From assembly GCF_001905905.1 (NCBI RefSeq), contig NZ_LIVT01000003.1, forward strand, positions 558,001 to 622,000: DNA of 64,000 bases, read 5' to 3'. Below are positions 1 through 8,300 of the stretch, piece after piece. The notes under the pieces are model-generated. The model was not told the origin of the DNA, did no database searches, and saw only the letters and a list, made by a program, of their open reading frames with translations. The stretch is from Streptomyces sp. CB02366 (GTDB lineage Bacteria; Actinomycetota; Actinomycetes; Streptomycetales; Streptomycetaceae). The translations under genes were made by a program, and so were the position numbers. How positions within the stretch are numbered: the first letter of the stretch is position 1; the number at the start of each line of letters is the position of its first letter.

Positions 1-168
1 CAGACCGCCGACGCCGAGGGCGACGTCGAGGGCGGTCGATCCCGTGGGGATGACCTCGACGGGCTCGTTCGGCCGTTCGCCCAGGCGCATCACCGCGCCC
101 TTGCCGAACTGCCGTTCAATCTGTGCGAGTGCGGCGTCCAACGCCTTCTCGCGGTCGGTTCCTGCCAT
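1..168 (-). CDS. recA: RecA recombinase, N-terminal fragment (cut by window edge)
   Basis: Only the first 56 codons are visible; the gene continues beyond the left edge. The reverse-strand product begins [20 protein letters not shown] and contains KGAVMRLGE followed by [16 protein letters not shown], the conserved RecA N-terminal helix and the stretch just before the Walker A loop. RecA is the ATP-dependent strand-exchange protein of homologous recombination and the coprotease that triggers LexA cleavage. The start is the ATG at 166-168. The upstream 160 bases hold a promoter with an SOS-like box. Identity is certain; full length cannot be judged. Confidence 0.96.
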   Translation of the reverse strand, partial: MAGTDREKALDAALAQIERQFGKGAVMRLGERPNEPVEVIPTGSTALDVALGVGGL

Positions 169-468
169 GGGTTCCACCCGATTTGCTTGAGTCGATCGCT
201 TCACGTCTCAGACGCTAACCCCTGCCACTGACAATGGGCCTCGACGTCCGCCCGACCTGTGGACAACTCCACGGCCGAGCCCGGGAAAACCCGGCCCGGA
301 CTTCCATCAGAATGGATGTTCGATTTTCGTGTCAAGCGCACCACGCGGGCTCCACAGGGCCGATCACGGCGGCCTCCCCTACCCCCGGAGCCCCGGTGCC
401 GGGCCCCGGCCGGCGGACCGCCACGGGGCCGGCGCCGTCCACGCGGCCCGCTGCCGCGATGCGCCCGG
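169..468. promoter_or_regulatory. recA promoter region with LexA/Cheo-type SOS box
   Basis: This 300-base stretch between recA and the exporter gene has no credible gene. On the reverse strand a perfect -35 hexamer TTGACA lies at 330-335. About 17-18 bases downstream is a weak -10 (TTCTGA/TCTGAT), and between them CGAACATCCATTC at 310-322 fits the Gram-positive LexA box GAACNNNNGTTC with one mismatch. LexA bound there would cover the promoter, giving SOS control of recA. The expected leader is about 130 bases. Assigned by pattern only. Confidence 0.6.
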
Positions 469-1728
469 CTACCGCCGGGACGATTCGCCCGCCGGGCCCC
501 CGGAGCCGCCGGCGGGGCCGCCGCTCGCCGGACGGCGGAGCCGTGACGACAGGGGCCTTCCGGGCCTGCGGCTGCTCCCCCCGTGCACGCGGGGATCGTC
601 CGTGACGTCGTACCGCTTCACATAGGCGCCGAGGAACGCCTGGAGCGTGGCGACGGCGGGGATGGCGACCAGGGCGCCGACCGCGCCGAGCAGGGCTGTG
701 CCGGCGATCACCGACCCGAAGGCGACCGCCGGGTGGATGTCGACGGTCTTCGCGGTCAGCTTGGGCTGGAGCACGTAGTTCTCGAACTGCTGGTAGACCA
801 CGACGAAGCCGAGCACCCACAGGGCGTACCAGGGGTCGACCGTGAAGGCCAGCAGCGTGGGCAGGGCGCCGGCGAGATACGTGCCGATGGTGGGGATGAA
901 CTGGGAGACGAGTCCGACCCAGACCGCGAGCGCCGGGGCGTACGGCACTTCCAGGATCATCAGCAGGATGTAGTGCGCGATGCCGGAGACCAGCGCCATC
1001 AGGCCGCGCGAGTAGATGTACCCGCCGGTCTTGGCGACCGCGATCTCCCAGGCGCGCAGCACCTCCGTCTGCCGGGCCGGCGGCAGGACGGAGCACAGGG
1101 CGCGCCGCAGCCGGGGGCCGTCGGCCGCGAAGTAGAAGGAGAAGAGGAAGATCGTCAGCAACCGGAACAGACCGCCGAGGACGGTGGTGGAGACGTCGAG
1201 CACCCCGGTGGCGCTGTTCTGGACGTACTTCTGCAGCCAGTCGGAGTGCAGCAGGCTGTCCTGGACCTCGACCCGGGACAGCCTGGTGTTGAACGTCTGG
1301 TTGACCCAGTGGATCACCGAGTCGATGTACTTGGGGAACTCGTCGACCATGGTGACGATCTGGCCCGCGAGCATGGACCCCAGGAGCACGACGAAACCGA
1401 CGCCGAAGACCGTCAGGCCGAGGAAGACGAGGAAGGTGGCGAGTCCGCGCCGCATACCGCGCCCCGCCATCCGGCCGACCGCGGGCTCGATGGCGAGCGC
1501 CAGGAAGAACGCGATCAGCACGTTGGTCAGCAACCCGATGAGCCGGCCGAACACCCAGCTGCCGAGCAGGAAGCACGCATAGAGCGCGAGGGCCAGCACC
1601 ATCGCCCGCGGAAGCCAGCCGGGCATGCGGACCCCGCCGGCGCCGGACGGCGGCGCGGCCGGTGGGACGGGCGGGACGGGCGGGACGGGGGACGACTGGG
1701 CCGGGGCGGTCTCGTCTGTCGATGGCAC
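469..1728 (-). CDS. AI-2E family transporter (TqsA/PerM-like membrane protein)
   Basis: A 419-residue polytopic membrane protein of the AI-2E exporter superfamily. A Pro-rich N-terminus (residues 1-30) precedes two hydrophobic helices at about 40-80, a third at about 93-120, a long soluble loop, and a cluster of four to five helices from about 195 to 360, the usual PerM/TqsA layout. SQFIPTIGTYLAGALPTLLA and the QPKLTAKTVDIHPA segment are characteristic of the family. The C-terminal 50 residues are an Arg/Gly/Pro-rich cytoplasmic tail. Substrate is unknown; in actinobacteria the family is only named after the E. coli autoinducer exporter. It is transcribed toward recA. Confidence 0.85.
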   Translation of the reverse strand: MPSTDETAPAQSSPVPPVPPVPPAAPPSGAGGVRMPGWLPRAMVLALALYACFLLGSWVFGRLIGLLTNVLIAFFLALAIEPAVGRMAGRGMRRGLATFLVFLGLTVFGVGFVVLLGSMLAGQIVTMVDEFPKYIDSVIHWVNQTFNTRLSRVEVQDSLLHSDWLQKYVQNSATGVLDVSTTVLGGLFRLLTIFLFSFYFAADGPRLRRALCSVLPPARQTEVLRAWEIAVAKTGGYIYSRGLMALVSGIAHYILLMILEVPYAPALAVWVGLVSQFIPTIGTYLAGALPTLLAFTVDPWYALWVLGFVVVYQQFENYVLQPKLTAKTVDIHPAVAFGSVIAGTALLGAVGALVAIPAVATLQAFLGAYVKRYDVTDDPRVHGGSSRRPGRPLSSRLRRPASGGPAGGSGGPAGESSRR

Positions 1729-1924
1729 CCGACAAGTCTCGCCTACGCCACGGACGACCGGCCCCCCTCCCTGAGCCCGCCGTTCCGGCTCCGCTTCCGC
1801 CGAACCGGGCTCTCGCCGGTTTGCGCACCCGCCCCACGGGAACGCGGGTTCTCTCCGGTGCGACGCCTGTCCGCCGGAAACAGGTCCACCCGTCAGCGCT
1901 CGTCCACCGTCGCCGGGCCCCTCC

Positions 1925-2119
1925 TCAGCGCTTGTCCGCCGGGATGTCCATGGCCGCGCAGACCGCCCGCCAGACGTCCCTGGTCTCCCAACCGGCGTCC
2001 AGGGCTTGGTGGACCGTACGCCCGCCGAGTTCGGCCATCACGTGGTCGCGGGCGAAGGAGTCCGCGTACGCCGCGCCGAAGTGGTCGGCCATCCGCTCCC
2101 AGAAAATCGTCAACCGCAT
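1925..2119 (-). CDS. DUF3046 family protein
   Basis: A 64-residue protein starting MRLTIFWERMADHFG and containing FARDHVMAELGGRTVHQALD, a full match in length and pattern to DUF3046, a small acidic actinobacterial family usually encoded just upstream of recA. Function is unknown. The ATG at 2117-2119 is preferred over an upstream in-frame ATG because family members begin MRLT. No catalytic motif is visible. Confidence 0.85.
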   Translation of the reverse strand: MRLTIFWERMADHFGAAYADSFARDHVMAELGGRTVHQALDAGWETRDVWRAVCAAMDIPADKR

Positions 2120-2198
2120 GCCATCAGTATCCCGCCCCTGAGAGTGCAGCATGCCCACGCGGCATGTGCCGGGGCCCGTTCCGCTCTACGGTCGGTCC

Positions 2199-3113
2199 AT
2201 GGCTGGAACCGGAGCAAACACCCTCGCCCGCGCCGAGCAGTTCATCTGGCTCACGGCCCGTGTGCTCGAACAGCGGAGGTTCGCCCATGACTTCCTGGGC
2301 GGAGATCCCGACACCGTCGAGACGGCCCTCGCCGCCTATCGCAACCAGGACGGAGGCTACGGCCACGCGCTGGAACCCGATCTCCGGGGTCCGGTCAGCC
2401 AGCCTCTGCACACCGCCCACGCGCTGAGCGTCCTCGACTCGATCGGCCGCTGCGAGGGGCAGCGCGTCGAGCGGATCTGCCGCTATCTGACCGAGGTGTC
2501 GACCAGGGAAGGCGCGCTGCCCGCCCTGCTCCCCTCGCAGCGCGGCTACCCCGCGGCCCCCTTCATCCCGATCGTGGACGCCCCGCCGGCGGAGCTGCTC
2601 GCGACCGGTCCGATCGTCGGGCTGCTGCACGCCAACCAGGTGTGGAACGCCTGGTTGTTCCGGGCGACGGACTTCTGCTGGAGCGCCGTCGAGGCCCTGG
2701 AGCAGTCCCATCCCTACGAGGTCGAGGCCGCGGTCGCCTTCCTGGACGGCGCGCCGGACCGGGCCCGCGCGGAGGCGGCGGCCGACCGGCTCGGCCGCCT
2801 GGTGCGCGGCCTGCGGCTCGCGGTGCTCGACCCCTCCCGGCGCGAGGACTACCCGGTGGCGCCCGGCTACGCACCGGGCGAGCACCACTTCCCGTACGAC
2901 TACGCCCGTACGCCCCGGTCGCTGGCCCGCCGCTGGTTCACCGACGAGGAGCTGGAACGTTCGCTCGACCATCTGGCCGCCGAGCAGCAGGACGACGGCG
3001 GATGGCCCGTGACCTGGCGGCAGTGGGCTCCGGGGACCGCGCTGGAAGGACGCCCCCTGGTGACGCTCAGGGCCTTGGGGACGCTCCGCGCGTACGGCCG
3101 CCCGCTCGACTGA
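2199..3113 (+). CDS. Prenyltransferase/squalene-oxidase-repeat-like protein
   Basis: A 304-residue protein resembling the alpha/alpha-barrel fold of terpene cyclases and prenyltransferase beta subunits. Two QDGG-type repeats are visible: YRNQDGGYGHALEPDLRGPV near residue 50 and EQQDDGGWPVTWRQWAPGTA near 270. It lacks the DxDD acid motif of squalene-hopene cyclases, so it is unlikely to be a true cyclase; its role is unknown. The ATG at 2199 is chosen over an upstream in-frame ATG at 2151 because recognisable sequence begins there. It is divergent from the DUF3046 gene and a single-gene unit. Confidence 0.7.
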   Translation: MAGTGANTLARAEQFIWLTARVLEQRRFAHDFLGGDPDTVETALAAYRNQDGGYGHALEPDLRGPVSQPLHTAHALSVLDSIGRCEGQRVERICRYLTEVSTREGALPALLPSQRGYPAAPFIPIVDAPPAELLATGPIVGLLHANQVWNAWLFRATDFCWSAVEALEQSHPYEVEAAVAFLDGAPDRARAEAAADRLGRLVRGLRLAVLDPSRREDYPVAPGYAPGEHHFPYDYARTPRSLARRWFTDEELERSLDHLAAEQQDDGGWPVTWRQWAPGTALEGRPLVTLRALGTLRAYGRPLD

Positions 3114-3175
3114 CCGGGCCCCTCCGCCGCTTCGCCCCCTCCCCCGCGAGCCCCGCCCCGCCTGTTCGCGGGCCC

Positions 3176-3481
3176 TCAGGCCAGTGCGCGCACAGCCGCC
3201 GTGACCAGCACGCCCGCGCCGACGACCACCAGGAAGGGCGCGCGCAGGACCAGGGCGAGTGCCGCCGCGCCGAGACCGGCGGCGCGGGCGTCGAGCACGA
3301 GGTGGGGGCCCTCTCCGAAGGTCTGCTGAGCCGTGAGCGCCGCCAGCAGCGCCACGGGCAGCAGCGCGGCCATCCGCCGGACGAGCGGTCGCTCCAGCAC
3401 TCCGGCGGGCACGAGCAGTCCCAGGAGTTTGGCGAGGTAGCAGCCCACCACGGTCAGCCCGATGGCTGTCCAGACGTTCAT
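3176..3481 (-). CDS. azlD: AzlD family branched-chain amino-acid exporter subunit
   Basis: A 101-residue protein with three to four hydrophobic segments and the AzlD signature YLAKLLGLLVPAGVLERPLV near the N-terminus, followed by a conserved LPVALLAAL helix. AzlD pairs with AzlC as a small-subunit branched-chain amino-acid export system. Its start overlaps the azlC stop by 4 bp, indicating translational coupling. Substrate is inferred from the family only. Confidence 0.88.
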   Translation of the reverse strand: MNVWTAIGLTVVGCYLAKLLGLLVPAGVLERPLVRRMAALLPVALLAALTAQQTFGEGPHLVLDARAAGLGAAALALVLRAPFLVVVGAGVLVTAAVRALA

Positions 3482-4329
3482 GTGCGCCGCTCACCCTTCT
3501 GCCGTTCCGCCACGTCCTCGTCGTTCCCGCCGTCCCCGTCGCCGTCGGGGCCGCCGTCGCCCCGGTCGGCCGGTCCCCGCTTCGTCCGGCCCGTCAGGAA
3601 GAGCACGGCGGGCGCCGCGAGCGCCGACAGCAGGACGGGCACACCCGCCGGAAGGACGGGCAGCAGCGTCAGGGCGAGCAGGACGGCCAGCGCGGCCGTG
3701 ACGCGTTCGACGGTGCTTCGGAGCATCGGCGCGAGCAGTGCGAGGAACACGGCCGGGCTCGCCGCGTCCAGCCCCCAGGCGTCGGTGTCGCCCAGCGCCT
3801 CCGCGCCCAGCGCGCCCACCAGGGTGGTGAGGTTCCACAGCACGTACAGGGTGAGACCGGTGACCGTGAAGCCGATGCGCGCGGCCCGCCGGGTGGGCTG
3901 CGGCAGGGTGACCGCGGTCGTTTCGTCGATGACCCAGTGGGCGGCGAAGGGCCGTACCGCACGGGGCAGGGCGAGCAGCTGGGAGAGGCGCAGACCGTAG
4001 AACGCGTTCCGGACGCCCAGGAAGAACGCCCCGGCCGCCGCGGTGTACGGGTTGCCGCCCGCGGCCAGCGCGCCGACCAGGGCGAACTGGGAGGCGCCGG
4101 TGAAGACGAGCAGGCTCAGGACGCAGGTCTGGAGCAGGCTCAGGCCGGAGCCCGCCGAGGTGACGCCGAAGGCGAAGCCGGAGAGCCCGACGGCGACGCC
4201 GACGCCGAGCGCGTCCCGGACGACGGCCGCGTCCGGCTTGTCCGGCCGGTCCTCCACCGCCGGACCGGGTCCGGCGGGCGGGGCGCCGGGGGCGCCTGTG
4301 CCCTCTGGGGGTGCTGTCTGTTCTGCCAC
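3478..4329 (-). CDS. azlC: AzlC family branched-chain amino-acid exporter subunit
   Basis: A 283-residue membrane protein. The N-terminal 35 residues are Pro/Gly-rich, then FGVTSAGSGLSLLQTCVLSL, FTGASQFALVGALAAGG and the loop FFLGVRNAFYGLRLS follow; these are hallmarks of AzlC permeases. A charged tail rich in Gly/Asp closes the protein. With AzlD it should form an amino-acid exporter in the cytoplasmic membrane. An AraC-type regulator gene lies directly upstream in the same direction, an arrangement typical of azlCD loci. Confidence 0.9.
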   Translation of the reverse strand: MAEQTAPPEGTGAPGAPPAGPGPAVEDRPDKPDAAVVRDALGVGVAVGLSGFAFGVTSAGSGLSLLQTCVLSLLVFTGASQFALVGALAAGGNPYTAAAGAFFLGVRNAFYGLRLSQLLALPRAVRPFAAHWVIDETTAVTLPQPTRRAARIGFTVTGLTLYVLWNLTTLVGALGAEALGDTDAWGLDAASPAVFLALLAPMLRSTVERVTAALAVLLALTLLPVLPAGVPVLLSALAAPAVLFLTGRTKRGPADRGDGGPDGDGDGGNDEDVAERQKGERRT

Positions 4330-4431
4330 GCCCGGAACGCTACGGGGACCGTTCGGACCAGGTCTTGTACGTTCTTGCGCCCCCCGGCCGCGGACACGCC
4401 TCCTGTACTCCCGACGGCCCCGGCCCGCCGC

Positions 4432-5280
4432 TCACCGGCCGGGCCGGGGCACTGCGCGTCCGCGTCGGTACGCACCCGGCGGCACCCCCACGATCCGGGT
4501 GAAATGGCGGTTGAGGTGCGGCTGATCGGTGAAGCCGACCGCGGTCGCGGTCTCGGCGGGGGCGACCCCGGCGTCGAGCAAGCGGCGCGCCCTGCGCACC
4601 CGGGCGTCGGTGAGCCACGTGTGGGGCGGCATCCCGAACTCCTTCTTGAAGGCCCGCAGCAGCGCGAACGGCCCAGTGCCCAGTTCGGCGGCGAGCGCCT
4701 CCAACGTGGGAGGGGCCGCCATCCGCTCCTCCAGGACGGCGCGGGCGCGCACGGCGTTCCGCGCACCCCCGGCGTGCGCGGCGGGCCTGGGCAGAGGGCC
4801 GCCGCAGTGGCCGAGGAGCCGGGCGACCACGATGCGCAGCAGGCTGTCGGCCGCCAGCGCGTTGCCCTCCTCCGCCGCCCGGTGCACCTCGGTGATCAGC
4901 CGGGACGCCTGCGGGTCGGTCACCCGGCTCTCGACGAAGCCGGCCGTGCCGCGCAGGGACGTCACCTCGGCCGCGATGTCGTTGACCACCCGGTACGACG
5001 GATAGAGCGTGGAGTAGGCCCAGCCGTCGGGCGCCCCGGAGCGGGCGGTGTGCGGCACCTCCGGGTTGATCAGGACGACGGTCCCGGGGACCGCCTGAAT
5101 CGTGCCGCCCGGCAGGCCCACGTCCTCCACTCCGCCGGTGACCGCTCCGATGACGTAACCCTCGTGGCTGTGCCGGGGGAAGGTGTGACGGACGTACCGG
5201 GCGCGCAGCAGATCGAGGCCGGGCAGCGCCGCGTACTGCCAGTGCCGTGCCCATTCCCCCGTGCCGTCCACTCCCGCCAT
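4432..5280 (-). CDS. AraC family transcriptional regulator
   Basis: A 282-residue regulator with an N-terminal cupin sensor domain (residues about 20-100, including RHSHEGYVIGAVTGG and PEVPHTARSG) and a C-terminal AraC double helix-turn-helix (about 180-270). The second HTH is clear in TAVGFTDQPHLNRHFTRIVG followed by PPGAYRR. The position 102 bp upstream of azlC on the same strand suggests that it controls the exporter genes, probably in response to an amino acid. The ligand is not evident. Confidence 0.9.
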   Translation of the reverse strand: MAGVDGTGEWARHWQYAALPGLDLLRARYVRHTFPRHSHEGYVIGAVTGGVEDVGLPGGTIQAVPGTVVLINPEVPHTARSGAPDGWAYSTLYPSYRVVNDIAAEVTSLRGTAGFVESRVTDPQASRLITEVHRAAEEGNALAADSLLRIVVARLLGHCGGPLPRPAAHAGGARNAVRARAVLEERMAAPPTLEALAAELGTGPFALLRAFKKEFGMPPHTWLTDARVRRARRLLDAGVAPAETATAVGFTDQPHLNRHFTRIVGVPPGAYRRGRAVPRPGR

Positions 5281-5382
5281 AGGGGCATCCTCGCAGGTCC
5301 CGGCCGTGCGCCCCCGGCCGGGCGGGCCCCGCCGGCGGCGTCGGGCGGCCCGTTGTCAGTGGCGGGGTGCACGATGGGGAGC

Positions 5383-8300
5383 ATGACCGGTTCCGCGCTC
5401 GACGCGTTCTCGCCCGCGACCCGCAGCTGGTTCGCCGGAGCCTTCAGCGCCCCCACCGCGGCGCAGGAGGGCGCCTGGCGGGCCATCGGCGAGGGGAGCG
5501 ACGTGCTGGTCGTCGCACCGACCGGTTCCGGCAAGACGCTGGCCGCGTTCCTGGCCTCCTTGGACCGGCTGGCCGCCGAGCCGCCGCCCGCCGACGCCAG
5601 GAAGCGCTGCCGCGTGCTGTACGTCTCCCCGCTCAAGGCCCTCGCGGTCGACGTCGAGCGCAACCTCCGCTCCCCGCTGACCGGCATCCGCCAGGAGTCG
5701 GTGCGCCTCGGCCTGCCGGAGCCCGAGGTGCGGGTCGGCATCCGGTCCGGGGACACCCCGGCCGCCGAGCGGCGGTCCATGGCGACCAGGCCGCCGGACA
5801 TCCTGATCACCACGCCCGAGTCGCTGTTCCTGATGCTGACGTCCTCCGCCCGGGACGCGCTGGCCGGTGTCGAGACGGTGATCCTCGACGAGGTGCACGC
5901 GGTCGCCGGGACGAAGCGCGGCGCCCATCTCGCCCTGTCGCTGGAGCGGCTCGACGAGCTGCTGACCCGTCCCGCCCGGCGCATCGGGCTGTCCGCGACG
6001 GTCCGGCCGGTCGACGAGGTGGCCCGCTTCCTGTCGCCGCAGCGCAAGGTGGAGATCGTCCAGCCCCGGTCCGCCAAGGAGTTCGACCTCTCGGTCGTCG
6101 TCCCGGTCGAGGACCTGGGCGAGCTGGGCGGCTCCCCCGCCACGGACGGCGACTCCGGGCAGGCGGACAAGCCGTCGATCTGGCCGCATGTGGAGGAGCG
6201 CATCGCCGACCTCGTCCAGGCGCACCGCTCCACCATCGTCTTCGCCAACTCCCGGCGGCTGGCCGAGCGGCTGTGCAACCGGTTGAACGAGATCGCGTAC
6301 GAGCGGGCGACCGGCGCCGCGTTCGACGCCGACGCCCCGGCCCCCGCGCTCCCGGAGGCCCACGCCCCCGCCGAGGTCATGGCCCAGTCCGGTGCGGGCA
6401 GGGGCGCCCCCGCCCTGCTGGCCCGCGCCCACCACGGCTCGGTCTCCAAGGAGCAGCGGGCGCAGGTCGAGGAGGACCTCAAGGCGGGCCGGCTGCCCGC
6501 CGTGGTCGCCACCTCCAGCCTGGAGCTGGGCATCGACATGGGCGCGGTCGACCTGGTGGTCCAGGTCGAGTCCCCGCCCTCCGTCGCCTCCGGCCTCCAA
6601 CGGGTGGGCCGGGCCGGGCACCAGGTGGGCGCGGTCTCCACCGGGGTGGTCTTCCCGAAGTACCGCGGCGACCTGGTGCAGGCCGCCGTCGTCACCGAGC
6701 GGATGCGCGAAGGGGCCATCGAGGCGCTGCGCATCCCGTCCAACCCGTTGGACGTCCTGGCGCAGCAGCTGGTCGCCATGGTGGCCCTGGACAGCTGGCA
6801 GGCCGACGACCTGCTGGCGCTGGCCCGGCGGGCCGCCCCGTTCGCCTCGCTCCCCGAGTCGGCGTTCACCGGTGTGCTCGACATGCTCGCCGGACGCTAC
6901 CCCTCCGACGCCTTCGCGGAGCTGCGCCCCCGGGTCGTGTGGGACCGGGTGGCGGGCACGGTCACGGGCCGCCCCGGTGCGCAGCGGCTCGCCGTCACCT
7001 CGGGCGGCACCATCCCCGACCGGGGCCTCTTCGGGGTCTTCCTGGCCGGGGCCGATCCGAAGAAGGGCGGCGGCCGGGTCGGCGAGCTGGACGAGGAGAT
7101 GGTCTACGAGTCCCGCGTCGGGGACGTCTTCACCCTGGGCACCACGTCCTGGCGGATCGAGGACATCACCCGGGACCGGGTTCTCGTCTCACCGGCCCCC
7201 GGCGTCCCGGGCAGGCTGCCGTTCTGGAAGGGCGACCAGCTGGGCCGCCCGCTGGAGCTCGGCCGCGCGCTCGGCGCCTTCCTCCGGGAGATCGGCGGCC
7301 TGTCGGACGAGGACGCCCGGCTGCGGCTGCTCGCCGCCGGACTCGACGCCTGGGCGGCGGACAACGTCCTGGCCTACCTCGCCGAGCAGCGCCGGGCCTG
7401 CGGCCATGTGCCGGACGACCGCACGATCCTCGTCGAGCGGTTCCGGGACGAGCTGGGCGACTGGCGGGTCGTCGTGCACTCCCCCTTCGGCGCCCAGGTG
7501 CACGCCCCCTGGGCCCTGGCCCTCTCCGCCCGTCTCGGTGAGCGGTACGGGATGGACGCCCAGGTCATGCACGCCGACGACGGCATCGTGCTGCGGTTGC
7601 CCGACGCGGACATGATGGGGCTGGGCCTGCTCGACTTCGACGCCCCGGACGCCGGGACCGGTGAGCCGCCCGCTCCGGGAGCGACGTACGACGGCGACCA
7701 GCCCCCGGTGGGCGCCGCCGACGTCGTCTTCGACCGGGGCGAGGTCGAGCAGATCGTCACGGACCAGGTGGGCGGCTCGGCCCTGTTCGCCTCCCGGTTC
7801 CGCGAGTGCGCCGCACGCGCCCTGCTGCTGCCCCGGCGCTCCCCCGGTAAGCGCACCCCGCTGTGGCAGCAGCGCCAGCGGGCCTCCCAGCTGCTCCAGG
7901 TCGCCTCGGAGTTCGGCTCGTTCCCGATCGTTCTGGAAGCCGTCCGCGAATGCCTCCAGGACGTGTTCGACGTCCCCGGGCTCACGGAGCTGATGGGCGA
8001 CCTGGAGGCACGCCGGGTCCGCCTGGTCGAGGTGACCACCCAGGAGCCCTCGCCGTTCGCCCGCTCTCTCCTCTTCGGTTACGTCGCCCAGTTCCTGTAC
8101 GAAGGCGACTCGCCGCTCGCCGAACGGCGCGCCGCCGCCCTCTCGCTGGACTCCCGTCTCCTGGCCGAGCTGCTGGGCCGGGCGGAGCTGCGCGAACTCC
8201 TCGACCCCGAGGTCCTCGCCGAGCTGGAACGGGAGCTGCAGTGGCTCACCGAGGACCGGCGGATCAAGGACGTCGAAGGGGTGGCCGACCTGCTGCGGGT

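Noticed and set aside
332..1837. Long reverse reading frame of about 500 residues over the AI-2E gene
   Set aside because: Arg/Gly/Pro-rich shadow of the true gene in another frame; high GC makes such frames common here.
3937..5382. Upstream extension of the lhr frame to about 2040 residues
   Set aside because: The extension is antisense to azlC and the AraC gene and has no helicase-like sequence; the family starts at MTGSALDAF.
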